Part shown: one piece after another, positions 51,147-63,019 of the stretch | How positions within the stretch are numbered: the stretch's first letter is position 1 | Layout: each line of letters starts with the position of its first letter | Source of the DNA: Centrapalus pauciflorus | Lineage: Eukaryota > Streptophyta > Magnoliopsida > Asterales > Asteraceae | Length of the DNA: 64,000 bases | NCBI GenBank assembly: GCA_020465985.1 | Contig: JAANYP010002326.1 | Span: 640,001-704,000, forward strand | Direction of reading: 5' to 3' | Translations under genes and position numbers: made by a program | The notes under the pieces: generated by a model | What the model saw: only the letters and a program-made list of their open reading frames with translations | Database searches by the model: none | Told to the model about the DNA's origin: nothing

Positions 51147-51435
51147 ATCTTTGTGCTGAAAGCAAGTTTTTATTCAATAATATATGTTTTTTTACGACAA
51201 ACTATATATTTGTTTAAACCCTTATCGAACTAACGGAACTTATTAAGTCTGTTGAGCGTATCAAAGAAAGAAACAAATGATGGCTTTTTTAATTTCAAAT
51301 CCAAATTAAGATTATGTATTTTCTTAGTGATAAGCTTTGTGATAAACAGACGTTTTGTAAAAGAATAAAAACATATTGTTGTGAAACAAGTTACAAAGAA
51401 CCTGGATTTCTCATGGCAAAGAACATTTGAGATTC
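51147..51435. other. Intergenic DNA between hAT and copia elements
   Basis: No gene; it ends CATATT at the copia target site. Confidence 0.4.
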
Positions 51436-51440
51436 ATATT

Positions 51441-51555
51441 TGCTAGAATATGTGGAAACCCTCAAGGGTTGTATTGCATTCAATCAACAGAATATAAAGA
51501 GTACATATTTACATAGGAGACCCCTACACTATACATTAAACATCATTATTTAACA
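51441..51555 (-). repeat. 3' LTR of copia element
   Basis: On the minus strand TGTTAAATAATG to ATTCTAGCA; 115 bp. A purine tract, GAGGGGGGTG, lies directly inside at 51556-51565. Confidence 0.9.
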
Positions 51556-54367
51556 CACCCCCCTCAGTCGGAGCTGGAGGAGGGCGAATGCTAAGACTGG
51601 ACTTAAAACTTAAAAACAACTGTGTAGGAAGACCTTTAGTAAATATATCTGCTAACTGTTGAGAAGATGACACATGCGACACACGCACTTGCCCCAAAGC
51701 AATACGTTCTCTTACAAAGTGTAAGTCAATTTCCACATGTTTGGTACGTTGATGCTGTACTGGGTTATTAGCTAAATACATGGCACTTACATTATCACAA
51801 AAAACAATTGTGGCATGTGAAAGAGGTAGATGTAACTCGATCAAAAGATTTCGAAGCCATGCAGATTCGGCAACAACATTTGCAATACCACGATATTCAG
51901 CTTCTGCACTAGAACGGGACACAACATGTTGGCGTTTAGAGGACCAAGAAACAAGATTGTCACCCAGGAAGATGCAGAACCCAGAGGTGGACCGGCGTGT
52001 TTCAAGGCAGCCGGCCCAATCAGCATCAGTGTAACAGACCAAACGATTGATAGAAGATGGGCGGAGAAAAAGACCATGAGATAAAGTACCCTTCACATAA
52101 CGAAGAATGCGTTTTAGGGCATTCAGATGTGGTTGGCGAGGATCATGCATGTACAGACATATTTGTTGTACAGCATAGGAGATTTCCGGACGGGTGATCG
52201 TGAGGTACTGCAAAGCACCTGCGAGACTTCGATAAAGAGTCGGATCATCGACCGGTTTGCCAGTGGAGGGTAGTTTAGACTTTGTCTCAGCCGGTGATGA
52301 GCAAGGATGACAAGTGTCCATGCCAGCACGAGAAATGATTTCTTGGGCAAAAACTGATTGAGACAGGAAAAGGCCCGAAGAAGAGCGTATGGCGGAGACC
52401 CCTAGAAAGAAGGAGAGAGCGCCAAGGTCAGTCATTTTGAACTCAGATGAGAGACGAGAGATGACCTGATTGACCAGAGATTGGGAGGAAGCTGTCAGAA
52501 TAATGTCATCGACATAGAGTAGAAGATAGATTGTATCACGACCGTGATGGTAAACGAAGAGAGAGCTGTCAGATTTACTTAAATGGAAACCGAGAGAAGT
52601 GATGAAGACAGCGAAGCGATGAAACCAAGCACGGGGAGCCTGTTTGAGACCGTAGAGGGCTTTTCGAAGGCGACAGACATGCTGTGGGAAGGAAGAATGA
52701 ACATAGCCAGGAGGTTGTTTCATGTAGACTTCCTCTGATAATTCGCCATTGAGAAAAGCATTTTTAACATCAAGCTGATGAATCGGCCAGTTTAGGGAGA
52801 TGGCAATGCTAAGGACCATTCTGACAGTAACGGGTTTGACAACAGGGCTGAAAGTTTCGTCATAGTCAAAACCAGGCATTTGAGAAAAGCCTTGGGCCAC
52901 CAGACGGCCCTTGTAACGCTCAAGACGACCCTGACTATCGAATTTATGGCGATATAACCAACGGCAGCCAACAATGTTGACTTTTGGTGGAGGAGGAACA
53001 AGATCCCACGTGTGATTGGAGAGAAGGGCAGACATTTCAGCGTCCATGGCTGCCTTCCAATTGGGATCACGAATTGCCTGAGCAGAAGACTTGGGAATTG
53101 GGGAGAGAGAGTCAACTGCGGAAAGGTTGAAGATGTGACGAGGTTTGAGACTGCCGGTGCGTGAGCAAGTCGTCATGGGATGGATGGAGGTGGGGTCCTG
53201 AGGAGGGGAAGAAGTGGTGGCTACGGGGGCAGGTTGCACAGAGGTGCTGTGCGGAGAGTGTGGAGCTTCAGACGATTGTGGTTGGTTATCGACTGTAGGT
53301 GCAGCATCATTTGTGATGGGCATATCACTCGAGTTAGGCGAGGTAGAGGGAGGAGAAGATGGAGTGGTGGATGAGGATGCAGTGTGTTCATTTGTCATCA
53401 AGGTGGGTGTGGTGACATCATCAGAGAACACATCATACTCAGAGGGAGAGGGTGGTGCATTGAACGATGAATAGGGAAAATGATCTTCATCAAAAATCAC
53501 ATGGCGAGAGATAATAATGCGATGAGTGACGAGATCATAGCATCGATGACCCCGATGACAAGGAGAGGGGCCGAGGTAGATACAAGCAGTGGAGCGAGGG
53601 GAGAGCTTGTTTGGAGCCGTAGAGGATAGGTTTGGATAACAGAGGCACCCAAAAACACGAAGGTGTGTGAATTCCGGGGAAGTGTCATACAAGACCTCAC
53701 ATGGGGTTTTTGAAGCCAGAGTGGTAGTAGGAAGAATGTTCAGAAGATGAACAGACATGGTGAGGGCTTCAACCCAGAATTTGGGTGGAAGTGAGGCTTG
53801 AAACAGAAGCGTGCGAACCACATTGTTGATGGTGCGAATGGCTCGTTCAGCTTTGCCATTTTGTTGAGAAGTATAGGGACACGAGAAGCGAACTCTAATG
53901 CCATGTTTTTGGAAAAGTTCAAGTAATTTGTTGTTATTAAATTCACGGACGTTGTCACACTGAAAGGATTGTATATCGGTTTTGAATTGATTTACAACAT
54001 AGGCACGGAAATTACAAAAAACTTGAAAGACATCAGATTTAGCACGCAAAGGGAACACCCATAAGAAATGAGAATAATCATCCAAAAACAGTATATAGTA
54101 TTTAAAACCACTCAAACTTGATACAGGAGATGTCCACAAATCTGAATGAACCAGTTCAAAAGTACGGGAAGTCTTTGTTAAAGACTTTGAAAAGGACAAA
54201 CGACAATGTTTACCAAGTTGACAAGCGTGACACGTAGGTAACATTGCATTGGAACAAGAAATGAAGTTACGAGAACGTAAAAAATTAAAAGTAGTAGTGC
54301 CCGGATGACCAAGACGACGATGCCACACTTGAGGAGACACGGCAACCATAGCAGTGGCAGATGGCAT
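51536..54367 (-). pseudogene. Copia integrase-RT-RNase H segment
   Basis: The longest open part of pol; its first ATG is internal. It begins with the pre-integrase HHCC region (HRRLGHPG...CHACQLGKH), then integrase DDE residues in VHSDLW, QCDNVREF and QNGKAERAI. RT (RVT_2) follows: WLYRHKFDSQGRLERYKGRL, PIHQLDVKNAFLNGEL, LYGLKQAPRAWF and active site YVDDIILTA. RNase H has TDADWAGC and SSAEAEYRG, and ends with LADIFTKGLP. No stop in over 900 codons. The frame upstream is shifted by one base near 54463, so this is part of a broken polyprotein. Confidence 0.88.
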
Positions 54368-54450
54368 GGAAGGCAGAGAAGGCTGAAGGACGGGGTAGAG
54401 ATCACCAGTACTGTCAGAGCGATGAAGGAGACGCCCTGTATTAAGATCCT

Positions 54451-55051
54451 TTATGGAGAAACCAAAGGATCAAAGTCAACAGAAACCCAGTTATCAATAG
54501 TGAACTTACGCACGGAAATGAGATTCTTAACCATTTGATCAGAAACAAGTACATTTTTCAGTGCCAAGTGATTTTGTGATAAGGGAAGAAATGTATCACC
54601 AATGCAAGAAACCGGGAGTAAAGCACCATTACCAACCATGATTACTTTTGACTTACCACAAGGTTTAAGAGAAATTAAGTTACCTTGGTTGAATGACATG
54701 TGTGAGCTTGCACCAGTGTCCATGTAGTAGTTGTTGTCCTGAGGCTGTTGAGGCTGCTGAACGGACATTGAACTGAAGAGAGCTGCCAGATCGGTGAACT
54801 GAGGCGGAGCTGCATGTGCAGGAGACACTGAAGGCGGTGCTGCATATAGTGCAGATGGAGTGTGAGATCCGGCATGAGTTGGTGTGGAAGACACCTGCTG
54901 TCGATGGTGACTGCCATGGTGAGAGGCCTGAGCTTGCTGATGTAGGGCATTCTGAAGAAGCTGAAGGAGTTGATTGTTAAATGCTGGTGGAGCACTGAAT
55001 TGTCCTGCATCACGTGAGTTACCTATAAAAGAAGCAGTGCTGTTAAAAGAA
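54451..55051 (-). pseudogene. Copia protease segment
   Basis: In the middle frame: a Gln/Ser/Pro-rich linker, then YYMDTGASSHMS, the aspartic protease site, and a DNWVSVDF block. It is bounded by frameshifts on both sides: a run of seven G (minus strand) at 55052-55058 upstream and a short T run at about 54463-54466 downstream. Confidence 0.8.
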
Positions 55052-55826
55052 CCCCCCCTGTATTACCCTTAGACGCAACACGACCTGTGTTTCTGTTTCC
55101 CCGATTATTTTTATTTTTCCCTTTTCCATTATTATTATTAGTGGCAGACGAGGAGTATAGGGCAGAACTGAGGGAAGGTTGAGGTTCAAGGGTGGGCTCA
55201 GGCTGGTCTTCTCGGGATTCATGTAATAATAACATGTTTTTGGCTTCAAGGAAGGAGGGAAAAGGTTTAGTATGAGTGATGACATCAATTAAACTTTGAT
55301 AGGATGAAAGTAAATGCTGTAGAATTTGAAAAACGAGATCCTGATAAGTGATTTTAGTGTCAACATCGGCTAGGGAATCAGCAATATCTTTTAGTGTGTG
55401 ACAGTAATCGGTGATGGAAAAGTCACCCTTTTTGGTATTTCGAAAAAGTGTTTGAAGTTGAAGGCTACGAGACAATTTATTATTCAGAAAATGAGCATCA
55501 AGTGCCTCCCAAAGATCATGTGCAGTGCAATTATCTGTGGTGATGATATTAAGTAAATTTGGTTCACAGGTGGAATAAAACCAAGATTTAATGCGAGAAT
55601 CTATTGCCTCCAAATCCTCATCATCAGGGCTAGTGGGTTTTGATTTTCCATTAATGTGACCCATCACTTTGGCACCTTTGCACACATCAGTAAAAATACG
55701 ACGCCATAATTTATAGCGTGAACCATCAGTGGTTAACTTAAAACTAAACTGGGGATAGACATTACCAATGGCAAAAACCAGTTGAGAGGCGGTGGGATTT
55801 TGTGAGGTTTGTGAGGGTTGTCCTGT
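55023..55826 (-). CDS. Copia Gag (UBN2 type)
   Basis: Start chosen at MTGQPSQ (55826), because the preceding nine residues are leader-encoded. Typical Gag phrases are LTTDGSRYKLWRRIF, AIDSRIKSWFYSTC, LWEALDAHFLNNK and FLEAKNMLLLHE. The C-terminal region is basic and Asn/Gly-rich (GKGKNKNNRGNRNTGR) without a CCHC knuckle. It forms the particle that packages the element RNA. The last residues after the G run at 55052-55058 are out of the family frame. Confidence 0.8.
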   Translation of the reverse strand, partial: TGQPSQTSQNPTASQLVFAIGNVYPQFSFKLTTDGSRYKLWRRIFTDVCKGAKVMGHINGKSKPTSPDDEDLEAIDSRIKSWFYSTCEPNLLNIITTDNCTAHDLWEALDAHFLNNKLSRSLQLQTLFRNTKKGDFSITDYCHTLKDIADSLADVDTKITYQDLVFQILQHLLSSYQSLIDVITHTKPFPSFLEAKNMLLLHESREDQPEPTLEPQPSLSSALYSSSATNNNNGKGKNKNNRGNRNTGRVASKGNTGGVLLTALLLL

Positions 55827-55859
55827 CATAACTAATAATAATAATAGTTGCAAAAAAAA

Positions 55860-56501
55860 AAATTAACCGGAAAATTAAAAACAAGAACGTGCTCACAAAG
55901 GGGGCGGCTACTGGTGGCAGACGGCTGCTGGCGGCAGACGCTACTGGCGGCAGATGGCGGCAGCAGACAGAAGGAGAGCCAGAGAAGGGAGGGAGCCGCC
56001 TAGGGTTTCCAGCGGCCGCGGCTAGGGTTTTCTGCGGCTGGCGGCTAGGGTTTTCTGCGGCTGGCGGCTAGGGTTTGCTGCGGCTGGCGGCTAGGGTTTG
56101 CTGCGGCTGGCACAAGGTGGAGATGGCAAGGGCGATCGGTGGTTAGATCGACAGCGACGGCGCCAGGCAGAGACGACGAGGGCCAGGGGTCCTGCAGCGA
56201 CAACGGCGCAGGAGGCGCCTAGGGTTTGCAGCGACAGCGCCAGGCAGAGAGGAGGACGGCGAGGGGTTCTGCAGCGGCAACGGCACAGGTTGCAGGTGGG
56301 CGGCGCAAGGCAGAGACGACGCAGGCTAGGGTTTCAGCAGCGATTGTGTGGGAAACCGGCGTGTGTGCGGCGGCAGAAGCAACAGAAGACGGGATCTATG
56401 GTGGTAGGTGGAAGCGTTGCCGGCGGCAAGGGAGGCGGCCGGAGGTCAGGTGACCGGAAAAAACAACCTAATACTTAGGATTAGGGTTAGGCTTGATACC
56501 A
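55860..56501 (-). other. Copia 5' leader, GC-rich with telo-box tandem repeat
   Basis: About 640 bp between the 5' LTR and Gag, unlike the AT-rich surroundings. Between about 56010 and 56110 a unit of about 24 bp (GCGGCTAGGGTTTGCTGCGGCTG-like) repeats four times. On the element strand each unit contains AAACCCTAG, the plant telo-box. Single copies also lie near 56004, 56219 and 56325. Open frames on the plus strand here are artefacts of composition. The leader may be captured host sequence. Confidence 0.6.
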
Positions 56502-56616
56502 TGCTAGAATATGTGGAAACCCTCAAGGGTTGTATTGCATTCAATCAACAGAATATAAAGAGTACATATTTACATAGGAGACCCCTACACTATACATTAA
56601 ACATCATTATTTAACA
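56490..56616 (-). repeat. 5' LTR and primer site of copia element
   Basis: The LTR is 56502-56616. Directly inside it, on the minus strand, TGGTATCAAGCC (56490-56501) matches the first eight bases of the tRNA-iMet complement and then departs from it. Confidence 0.85.
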
Positions 56617-56621
56617 ATATT

Positions 56622-58050
56622 GTTAAACTTAAATTTTTTAGCAAATGGTTATAAACCCTACCAGCAAATTAGTATGTTGTTTGAGTACCGAACTAAATAG
56701 AACAACTAAACAACTTTTAAATATGATAATTAGCATACATTCTTAGTGTTTTAACTAATTCAATAATTTATATTGGTAATTGAAGTCTTCCTTCGTTCGT
56801 AGCGTCTACTTTCTGAGAAAAAAAGGGAGCAAACCTACGTTTGTTGAAGCATTATATGATAAAAGAATTGAAAGTCATTGTATACAACTTGAATTTGTTC
56901 AGGAAAAATTGTAAATAACCTTTGATTATTACAGAACTTGGTTCTAGCTTTAACAAAAACGAGATACTCAGACAATTTTTGCAACAGGTGAGTTAACATG
57001 TGCACACAATAGTAAAAATTGTTGAATACATATAGGATTAATTACGTAAATTGGTATTGTACTTATTTTTTTTTTTTTTGTTTCAGTTAAGAACTATGTT
57101 TTTATGCATAAAAGGCAAAGCACATTACACATTCTAAAAATAGTAAATTAAGACATTTTAAATGGTAACTTCATATTTTTCTGGATCTTAAGGAAGAATG
57201 ATTATAACTACCAATGCTAGAAGCTTTTTGTGATAAAATCGTTTCATATTATATATAAATACCTCAAATTTTAACTTACATGATGTTAACTTCATATATG
57301 GCATATTAATTAGTAGTTAGATTGGCTTCTAATTAATTTGTCCATGCTGTCTTTGAGGGTATAAATGTTCAAGTTGGAAGAATTAATGGTTGAGAATAAC
57401 TTATTGCGTAGAATTTTCAAGTTCAACATGTGTGAAACGATAGTAAGATTATCTATAATTTACAAGTTTGTAGATCTCTTCGTTTCATGTTTGCTGTGTT
57501 TTTGCTTGCAGACTTGTGGATCGAGGCTAACGGTGGTGTGTTCTAGGTGGCTAAATTAGGCAAACAATGACAAAATTAAGAATCGAGAACCAGCCCAATG
57601 ATAATGAATAAAATGTGCTTAAATTCCATCAAAATCTTATGGTTGAAAAAATACATCATTCCTAGCTATATGTTTTAGAATTCTAACATTTCACACAACT
57701 CGTACACTTAGCTAGTATTAAATACCATTTCACATTTTAACCAATCAACTATAATATATAATAAATTAAATTCCAATTCCTTTTAATTTCAGTCGGTAAG
57801 CCAAACGTTTTGTTAAGAAAAGTTAATACAACATATATTCATATATAAAAAGGCTACTAGAAGACATAGTCCAATAGTCCATATATAATGATTTACTAAA
57901 TATCTTAAATCTATTAAATAAAGAAATTGACAAATTGGACGAACGATAGGTGAAAGTCCGTCACAAACTCTCAATTTAATTCTCCACTAATTGCTAGTGG
58001 TGCCATTATGAAGTTGATCGGATCGAAAATGTCCCACTATAACCACATAC
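56622..58050. other. AT-rich intergenic DNA
   Basis: No gene recognised; short T and A runs only. The open frame at 57365-57559 shows no family feature. Confidence 0.5.
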
Positions 58051-58053
58051 TTA

Positions 58054-58264
58054 GGTAGCGTTTGGTTTGAAAGATTTCAAGAATTTGGTTTTATAAATTC
58101 TCTCCTGTCATGTTTGGATAAAATCTGAATAGAGAGGATTTTGCTTCATTTAGCATTTCATATTCTCCATTTCACATCTTTTCATAATCCACCATCCTCC
58201 TAATTATTTTAAAATTCTATCATTTTGGAATCCATCATTTTAATTCATTCAATCCAACGACAAC
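58054..58264. mobile_element. Tourist-like MITE in the promoter of the BSP gene, TSD TTA
   Basis: Left end GGTAGCGTTTGGTTTGAAAG; right end read inward GTTGTCGTTGGATTGAATGA. TTA is at 58051-58053 and 58265-58267, the PIF/Harbinger target duplication. 211 bp. It ends 24 bases before the TATA box of the downstream gene, so it makes up most of the proximal promoter. Confidence 0.6.
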
Positions 58265-58287
58265 TTAATTCACCCGTAACTACTTTC

Positions 58288-58297
58288 TATATATATA
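58288..58297 (+). promoter_or_regulatory. TATA box of the BSP gene
   Basis: TATATATATA ends 35 bases before the ATG at 58333, which implies a very short leader. Confidence 0.6.
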
Positions 58298-58332
58298 ATT
58301 CTAACCCTTAAGTCCTTAACCCAACTACAAAA

Positions 58333-59004
58333 ATGGGTCACAAGATCTCTAACTTCCTCTCAGCCCTTGTAATCCTAGCAAGCCTTCGACTAATTGTAGC
58401 CATCGACCTCGTCGTCACAAACAACGCTGCAGCTTCCCCTGGCGGTGTTAAGTTTACCAACAACATCGGACTCGAATACACCGCTCAAACTCTCGTCTCT
58501 GCCACACGTTTCATATGGGCTTCATTCCAACAAAAAACAAAAGCTGACATAAAGAATGTGGCACGAGTTGATGTTTTCATAGAAGACATGGATGGCGTCG
58601 CTTATACTTATAACGACGAGATCCATGTCAGTGCAAAATACATTCAAGGGTATTCCGGTGATGTCAAGACTGAGATCACTGGAGTACTTTATCATGAGAT
58701 GGCACATGTATGGCAGTGGAATGGCAATGGTCATGCTCCAGGAGGATTGATTGAAGGGATTGCTGATTACGTAAGGCTGAAGGCTGGATACGCACCTAGG
58801 CATTGGGTTCGGCCAAGACAAGGTGATAGATGGGACCAAGGGTACGACGTGACAGCTCGATTTTTGGACTATTGTAATGGTCTTAGAAGAGGGTTTGTGG
58901 CTGAACTGAATAAGAAGATGAGGAATGGCTATAACGATGGTTTTTTCGTCGACTTGCTAGGAAAGACGGTTGATCAGTTGTGGGCGGAATACAAAGCTTC
59001 CTAA
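58333..59004 (+). CDS. Plant basic secretory protein (BSP, PR-17-like, putative zinc metalloprotease)
   Basis: 223 residues, single exon, intact. A hydrophobic N-terminal signal peptide (about residues 1-23, ending VAID) directs it to the secretory path. The BSP domain covers the rest: LVVTNNAAASPGG, FIWASFQQ, the zincin-like motif HEMAHVWQWNGNGHAPGGLI with a following EGIADYVRLKAGY, and the C-terminal LLGKTVDQLWAEYK. Two histidines of HExxH-like HEMAH and a downstream conserved Glu/Asp resemble a metallopeptidase site, though activity is rarely shown for this family. Members such as tobacco NtPRp27 are extracellular and induced by pathogens, wounding or viruses (family knowledge). Length is typical (about 220-230). 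The start is the first ATG after the TATA box. There are AATAAA-like signals at 59024-59050. Confidence 0.93.
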   Translation: MGHKISNFLSALVILASLRLIVAIDLVVTNNAAASPGGVKFTNNIGLEYTAQTLVSATRFIWASFQQKTKADIKNVARVDVFIEDMDGVAYTYNDEIHVSAKYIQGYSGDVKTEITGVLYHEMAHVWQWNGNGHAPGGLIEGIADYVRLKAGYAPRHWVRPRQGDRWDQGYDVTARFLDYCNGLRRGFVAELNKKMRNGYNDGFFVDLLGKTVDQLWAEYKAS

Positions 59005-60420
59005 AATAAAAACAAGCATATTCGGATCGCTTTATTATAAACTAAATAAAAAGGAGCGATCTTTTGCGTTATACCGATAATTAGTGTATGTATATCTTTG
59101 TCAAGTTTGCACAATTAACCATCGAAAAAGTTAATATTAATTATCGTATATATGTTGTTCTTGTTTGTTTTTGTTGTTCGGCTATTTTCCTTGTTTTGTT
59201 ACTTTGAATTTATCATTTTATGTTTTTGTTTAATTTCTAGTTTCGTTTTTGTTAAAATATGGGCTGCTGCAAGTTATGTTGTTACAGCTTTGTATGGGCC
59301 TAGTTGCAGCAAGTTGGCCCTTTGGCGTGTTGGGCCCCTGGTTCACTCTTTGGCATCGGTAAGGGTTTTTTTTATCTTTGTGTTTTTAAAGGGAGTCGTA
59401 CGCTTTGGTGAGATAGATGTTGTTTGTTTACTTATTAATGAAATCATTAAAAAGTCATTCAAATGTAAATGATCTCTTAATGATTCCATTAAGAGGTAAT
59501 TAAAAATAAACTTAGTTTTACGTCTTTTCTTTTTCGTCTCTTGTGCTCCCTCTGGACGCTTGAGCTCTTTCATGGTATAATATTAGTATTTGTTAGATAT
59601 TTGTTCTGTAAAAGTTGAGGATGACATTCATCTGTCGATGAATGCTCATGCTCAGAGTATGGTTGTAGTGAGCTTTCATATGTAAGTAATAGGGTGACTA
59701 TATGCCGGTTTGGATTTAGGGTTATTAATGAAGTTTTGTTGATGTTAATATTGTTATCTGTTGTGGTTTGTAAATAAATTCTTTTATGATCATTTATAAA
59801 ATTATTCTATTTTGTTATTTAATAAATTGAAATATTTATTATATGGTATTTTAATTTACGGCTTCTTTTAGTCCTTATCTATTTTAGTTTTAATTCTAAG
59901 TTTAATTTATCAACTTCATTAACTAATATATATAATATACTATATTCTTAATTTAATATAATTTATATTAATTATAATTATAATTTTAATGATATTAATT
60001 TTATTTTAATTATGTTATAGAGTTCTTATAAGTGTTTTTGACATCCCAAAAAAAAAACATATAAAATATGTTAAAAGCTATTATATAAATTTTTTTTATT
60101 GTAATTGTATGCATTTAATTTAATATTTAATATTTTGAAAATGTTAAAATCCATCAAATTAGTAAATATAATTTTATATAATCATAAGCACTTCGTATTG
60201 TGTTATTGAGTTTGACAACCTGATTTTTATATAATTATATTTGTCTTAGTGTTCATAAAACAAGAAATTGCTTTTACTTGTTAATTAGTTTAATTAAATT
60301 AACTTAATATTGTTTGAAATTCTGAAATTTTATGTGTTTTAAGGTATATACGTGTTAATATTTTAAATACTATACATTTACTAAACATTATTGATTGTAT
60401 AAAATAAATATATAATAAGG
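59005..60420. other. Intergenic DNA after the BSP gene
   Basis: The 3' UTR probably ends within about 100-200 bases. The rest is AT-rich with no coding support; open frames at 59152-59573 look like chance. Confidence 0.5.
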
Positions 60421-60700
60421 GATATATGCCAAAAATAGCAACAACTTTTTGTAGTTTTAGCGTTTATACCCATATTATTTATTTTTTTTATCATTAATAG
60501 CAACAACTTTAGTATTTTTTACCGATTATACCAACTTTTGACCTGGAAACCTGCTATAGCAGGTTACCATCCATTAATACCAACAACTTTTATCTTTTTA
60601 CCAATAATAGCAACAACGTTTTATATTTTTACCAATAATAGCAGCGACTTTTAACTTTTTACCAATAACAAAAACATATCAAATTAAATTTTTCTTTATC
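60420..60700. repeat. Degenerate tandem repeat of ACCAATAATAGCAACAACTT
   Basis: Six or so copies of TAATAGCAACAACTTTT-like units at roughly 40-bp spacing. A 16-bp palindrome, ACCTGCTATAGCAGGT, lies at 60549-60564. The left end GGGATATATGCCAAAAATAG resembles a MULE end, but no mirror end was found. Confidence 0.6.
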
Positions 60701-61330
60701 TTTAACTAATCATTATTTTAAAGAAACTAAATTTATGAAAATCGAAATATAATCAAATAAGTTCATAGTCCATTTTTTTGTTTAAATTTTGTTAAAAATA
60801 AATCAAATGCAATGTGTGCCTATAAAAGAGATAAACAATATGTTTTCTATAGACATTAAAAAATGAAGATTATTTTGATGTGTCATGTTTTCATGCATAG
60901 TCGGGTTTTATATGAGTGTGCAAAAAAACCAAAAACCAACCTGAAACCGAAAAAAACCAAAAAACAAATCCGTTTGGACTTTGAAATTTCTAAAACCAAA
61001 AATTTCGGTTTGGTTTCGGTTTGGAGGTCAAAATCAACCGGAAAAATCCAAACAGAACTGAAGTTTTATAATTTTAAAATTTATAAATATTCTTCCTACG
61101 TTACATCTTTTCATTTAAGTTTTTTATTGAAAGTTTTAAGTTTTCAATGTCTAAATTTCATATGAGACTAAAACTCACTTTGAATATTATGATGATTATT
61201 ATTGTTGTATTATTATTGCATTTGTATGTTGTCATGGTTTTGGATGATAAAATTATTTAATGTCTAAATCTTGTTTGTGAAAGAATGCATTAAGTGTTAT
61301 ATATTTTGATTTTATGTATATATATGTTTA

Positions 61331-61340
<10 letters not shown>

Positions 61341-61368
<28 letters not shown>
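61341..61368. repeat. (TA)n microsatellite left of E3
   Basis: Short AT array ending at the E3 left end. Confidence 0.9.
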
Positions 61369-62540
<1,172 letters not shown>

Positions 62541-62893
62541 TGTGTGCTGGGTTTTAGAAAGAAAGATTTGAAATTGAAAACCATGACAAAGAAAACCGAA
62601 ACCAAACTGAAACCAATATAAAAACCAAAAAATCAAATCGTTTAAAATCCAAACCGAACGGTTTCTTGAATATGGAAACCAATGTTTCGGTTTGGTTTTT
62701 CGTTTTTTCCAAACACTGATCCATGCTCATCCCTAATCAAAATAATCTTTATTTTTTAATGTCTATAGAAAACATATTGTAATAGCCGTAAAATTTAAAG
62801 CTCAAAAAAAAAAAAAAAAACACACAACTAATCTAAAACCTAATGATAAACCTAATCAAGTTATCGGTGATCATAGCGGTATGACTTTTACTT

Positions 62894-63019
62894 TTGGCGA
62901 TTTCGGGGACGAAATCATTTTAAGTGGTAGGTGTTATAATAACCCGAATTTAATAATTGGCGATTTCGGGGACGAAATCAATTTAAGTGGTGAGTGTTAT
63001 AATAACCTGAATTTTAAAA
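62894..63019 (+). repeat. 63-bp tandem duplication of a gypsy polypurine/LTR junction
   Basis: TTGGCGATTTCGGGGACGAA ... TTTAAGTGG ... TGTTATAATAACC occurs at 62894-62956 and 62957-63019 with four or five differences. The phrase TTTCGGGGACGAAAT followed by TTTAAG-GG is the typical end of pol plus purine tract before a Tekay-type 3' LTR. Confidence 0.7.

Larger units (their letters stand above)
51441..56616 (-). mobile_element. Ty1/copia LTR retrotransposon (Ale/Retrofit-like), TSD ATATT
   Basis: Two 115-bp LTRs (51441-51555 and 56502-56616) read identical by eye, with ATATT on both sides (51436-51440 and 56617-56621). Length is 5176 bp, minus strand. Gag of the UBN2 type, protease, integrase, RT and RNase H appear in copia order. 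The very short LTRs and the Gag without a zinc knuckle suggest the Ale/Retrofit clade. Identical LTRs imply recent insertion, yet the coding region has two single-base frameshifts. Confidence 0.9.

Noticed and set aside
53180..53474. Plus-strand open frames inside the copia pol region
   Set aside because: They are antisense shadows of a Ser/Thr/Pro-rich linker in the minus-strand polyprotein.
55889..56478. Arg/Gly-rich plus-strand frames in the copia leader
   Set aside because: GC-rich tandem repeats keep frames open by composition; no domain and wrong strand for the element.
59152..59573. Possible second host gene after BSP
   Set aside because: Frames on both strands are hydrophobic or low complexity with no domain, and no splice pattern extends them.
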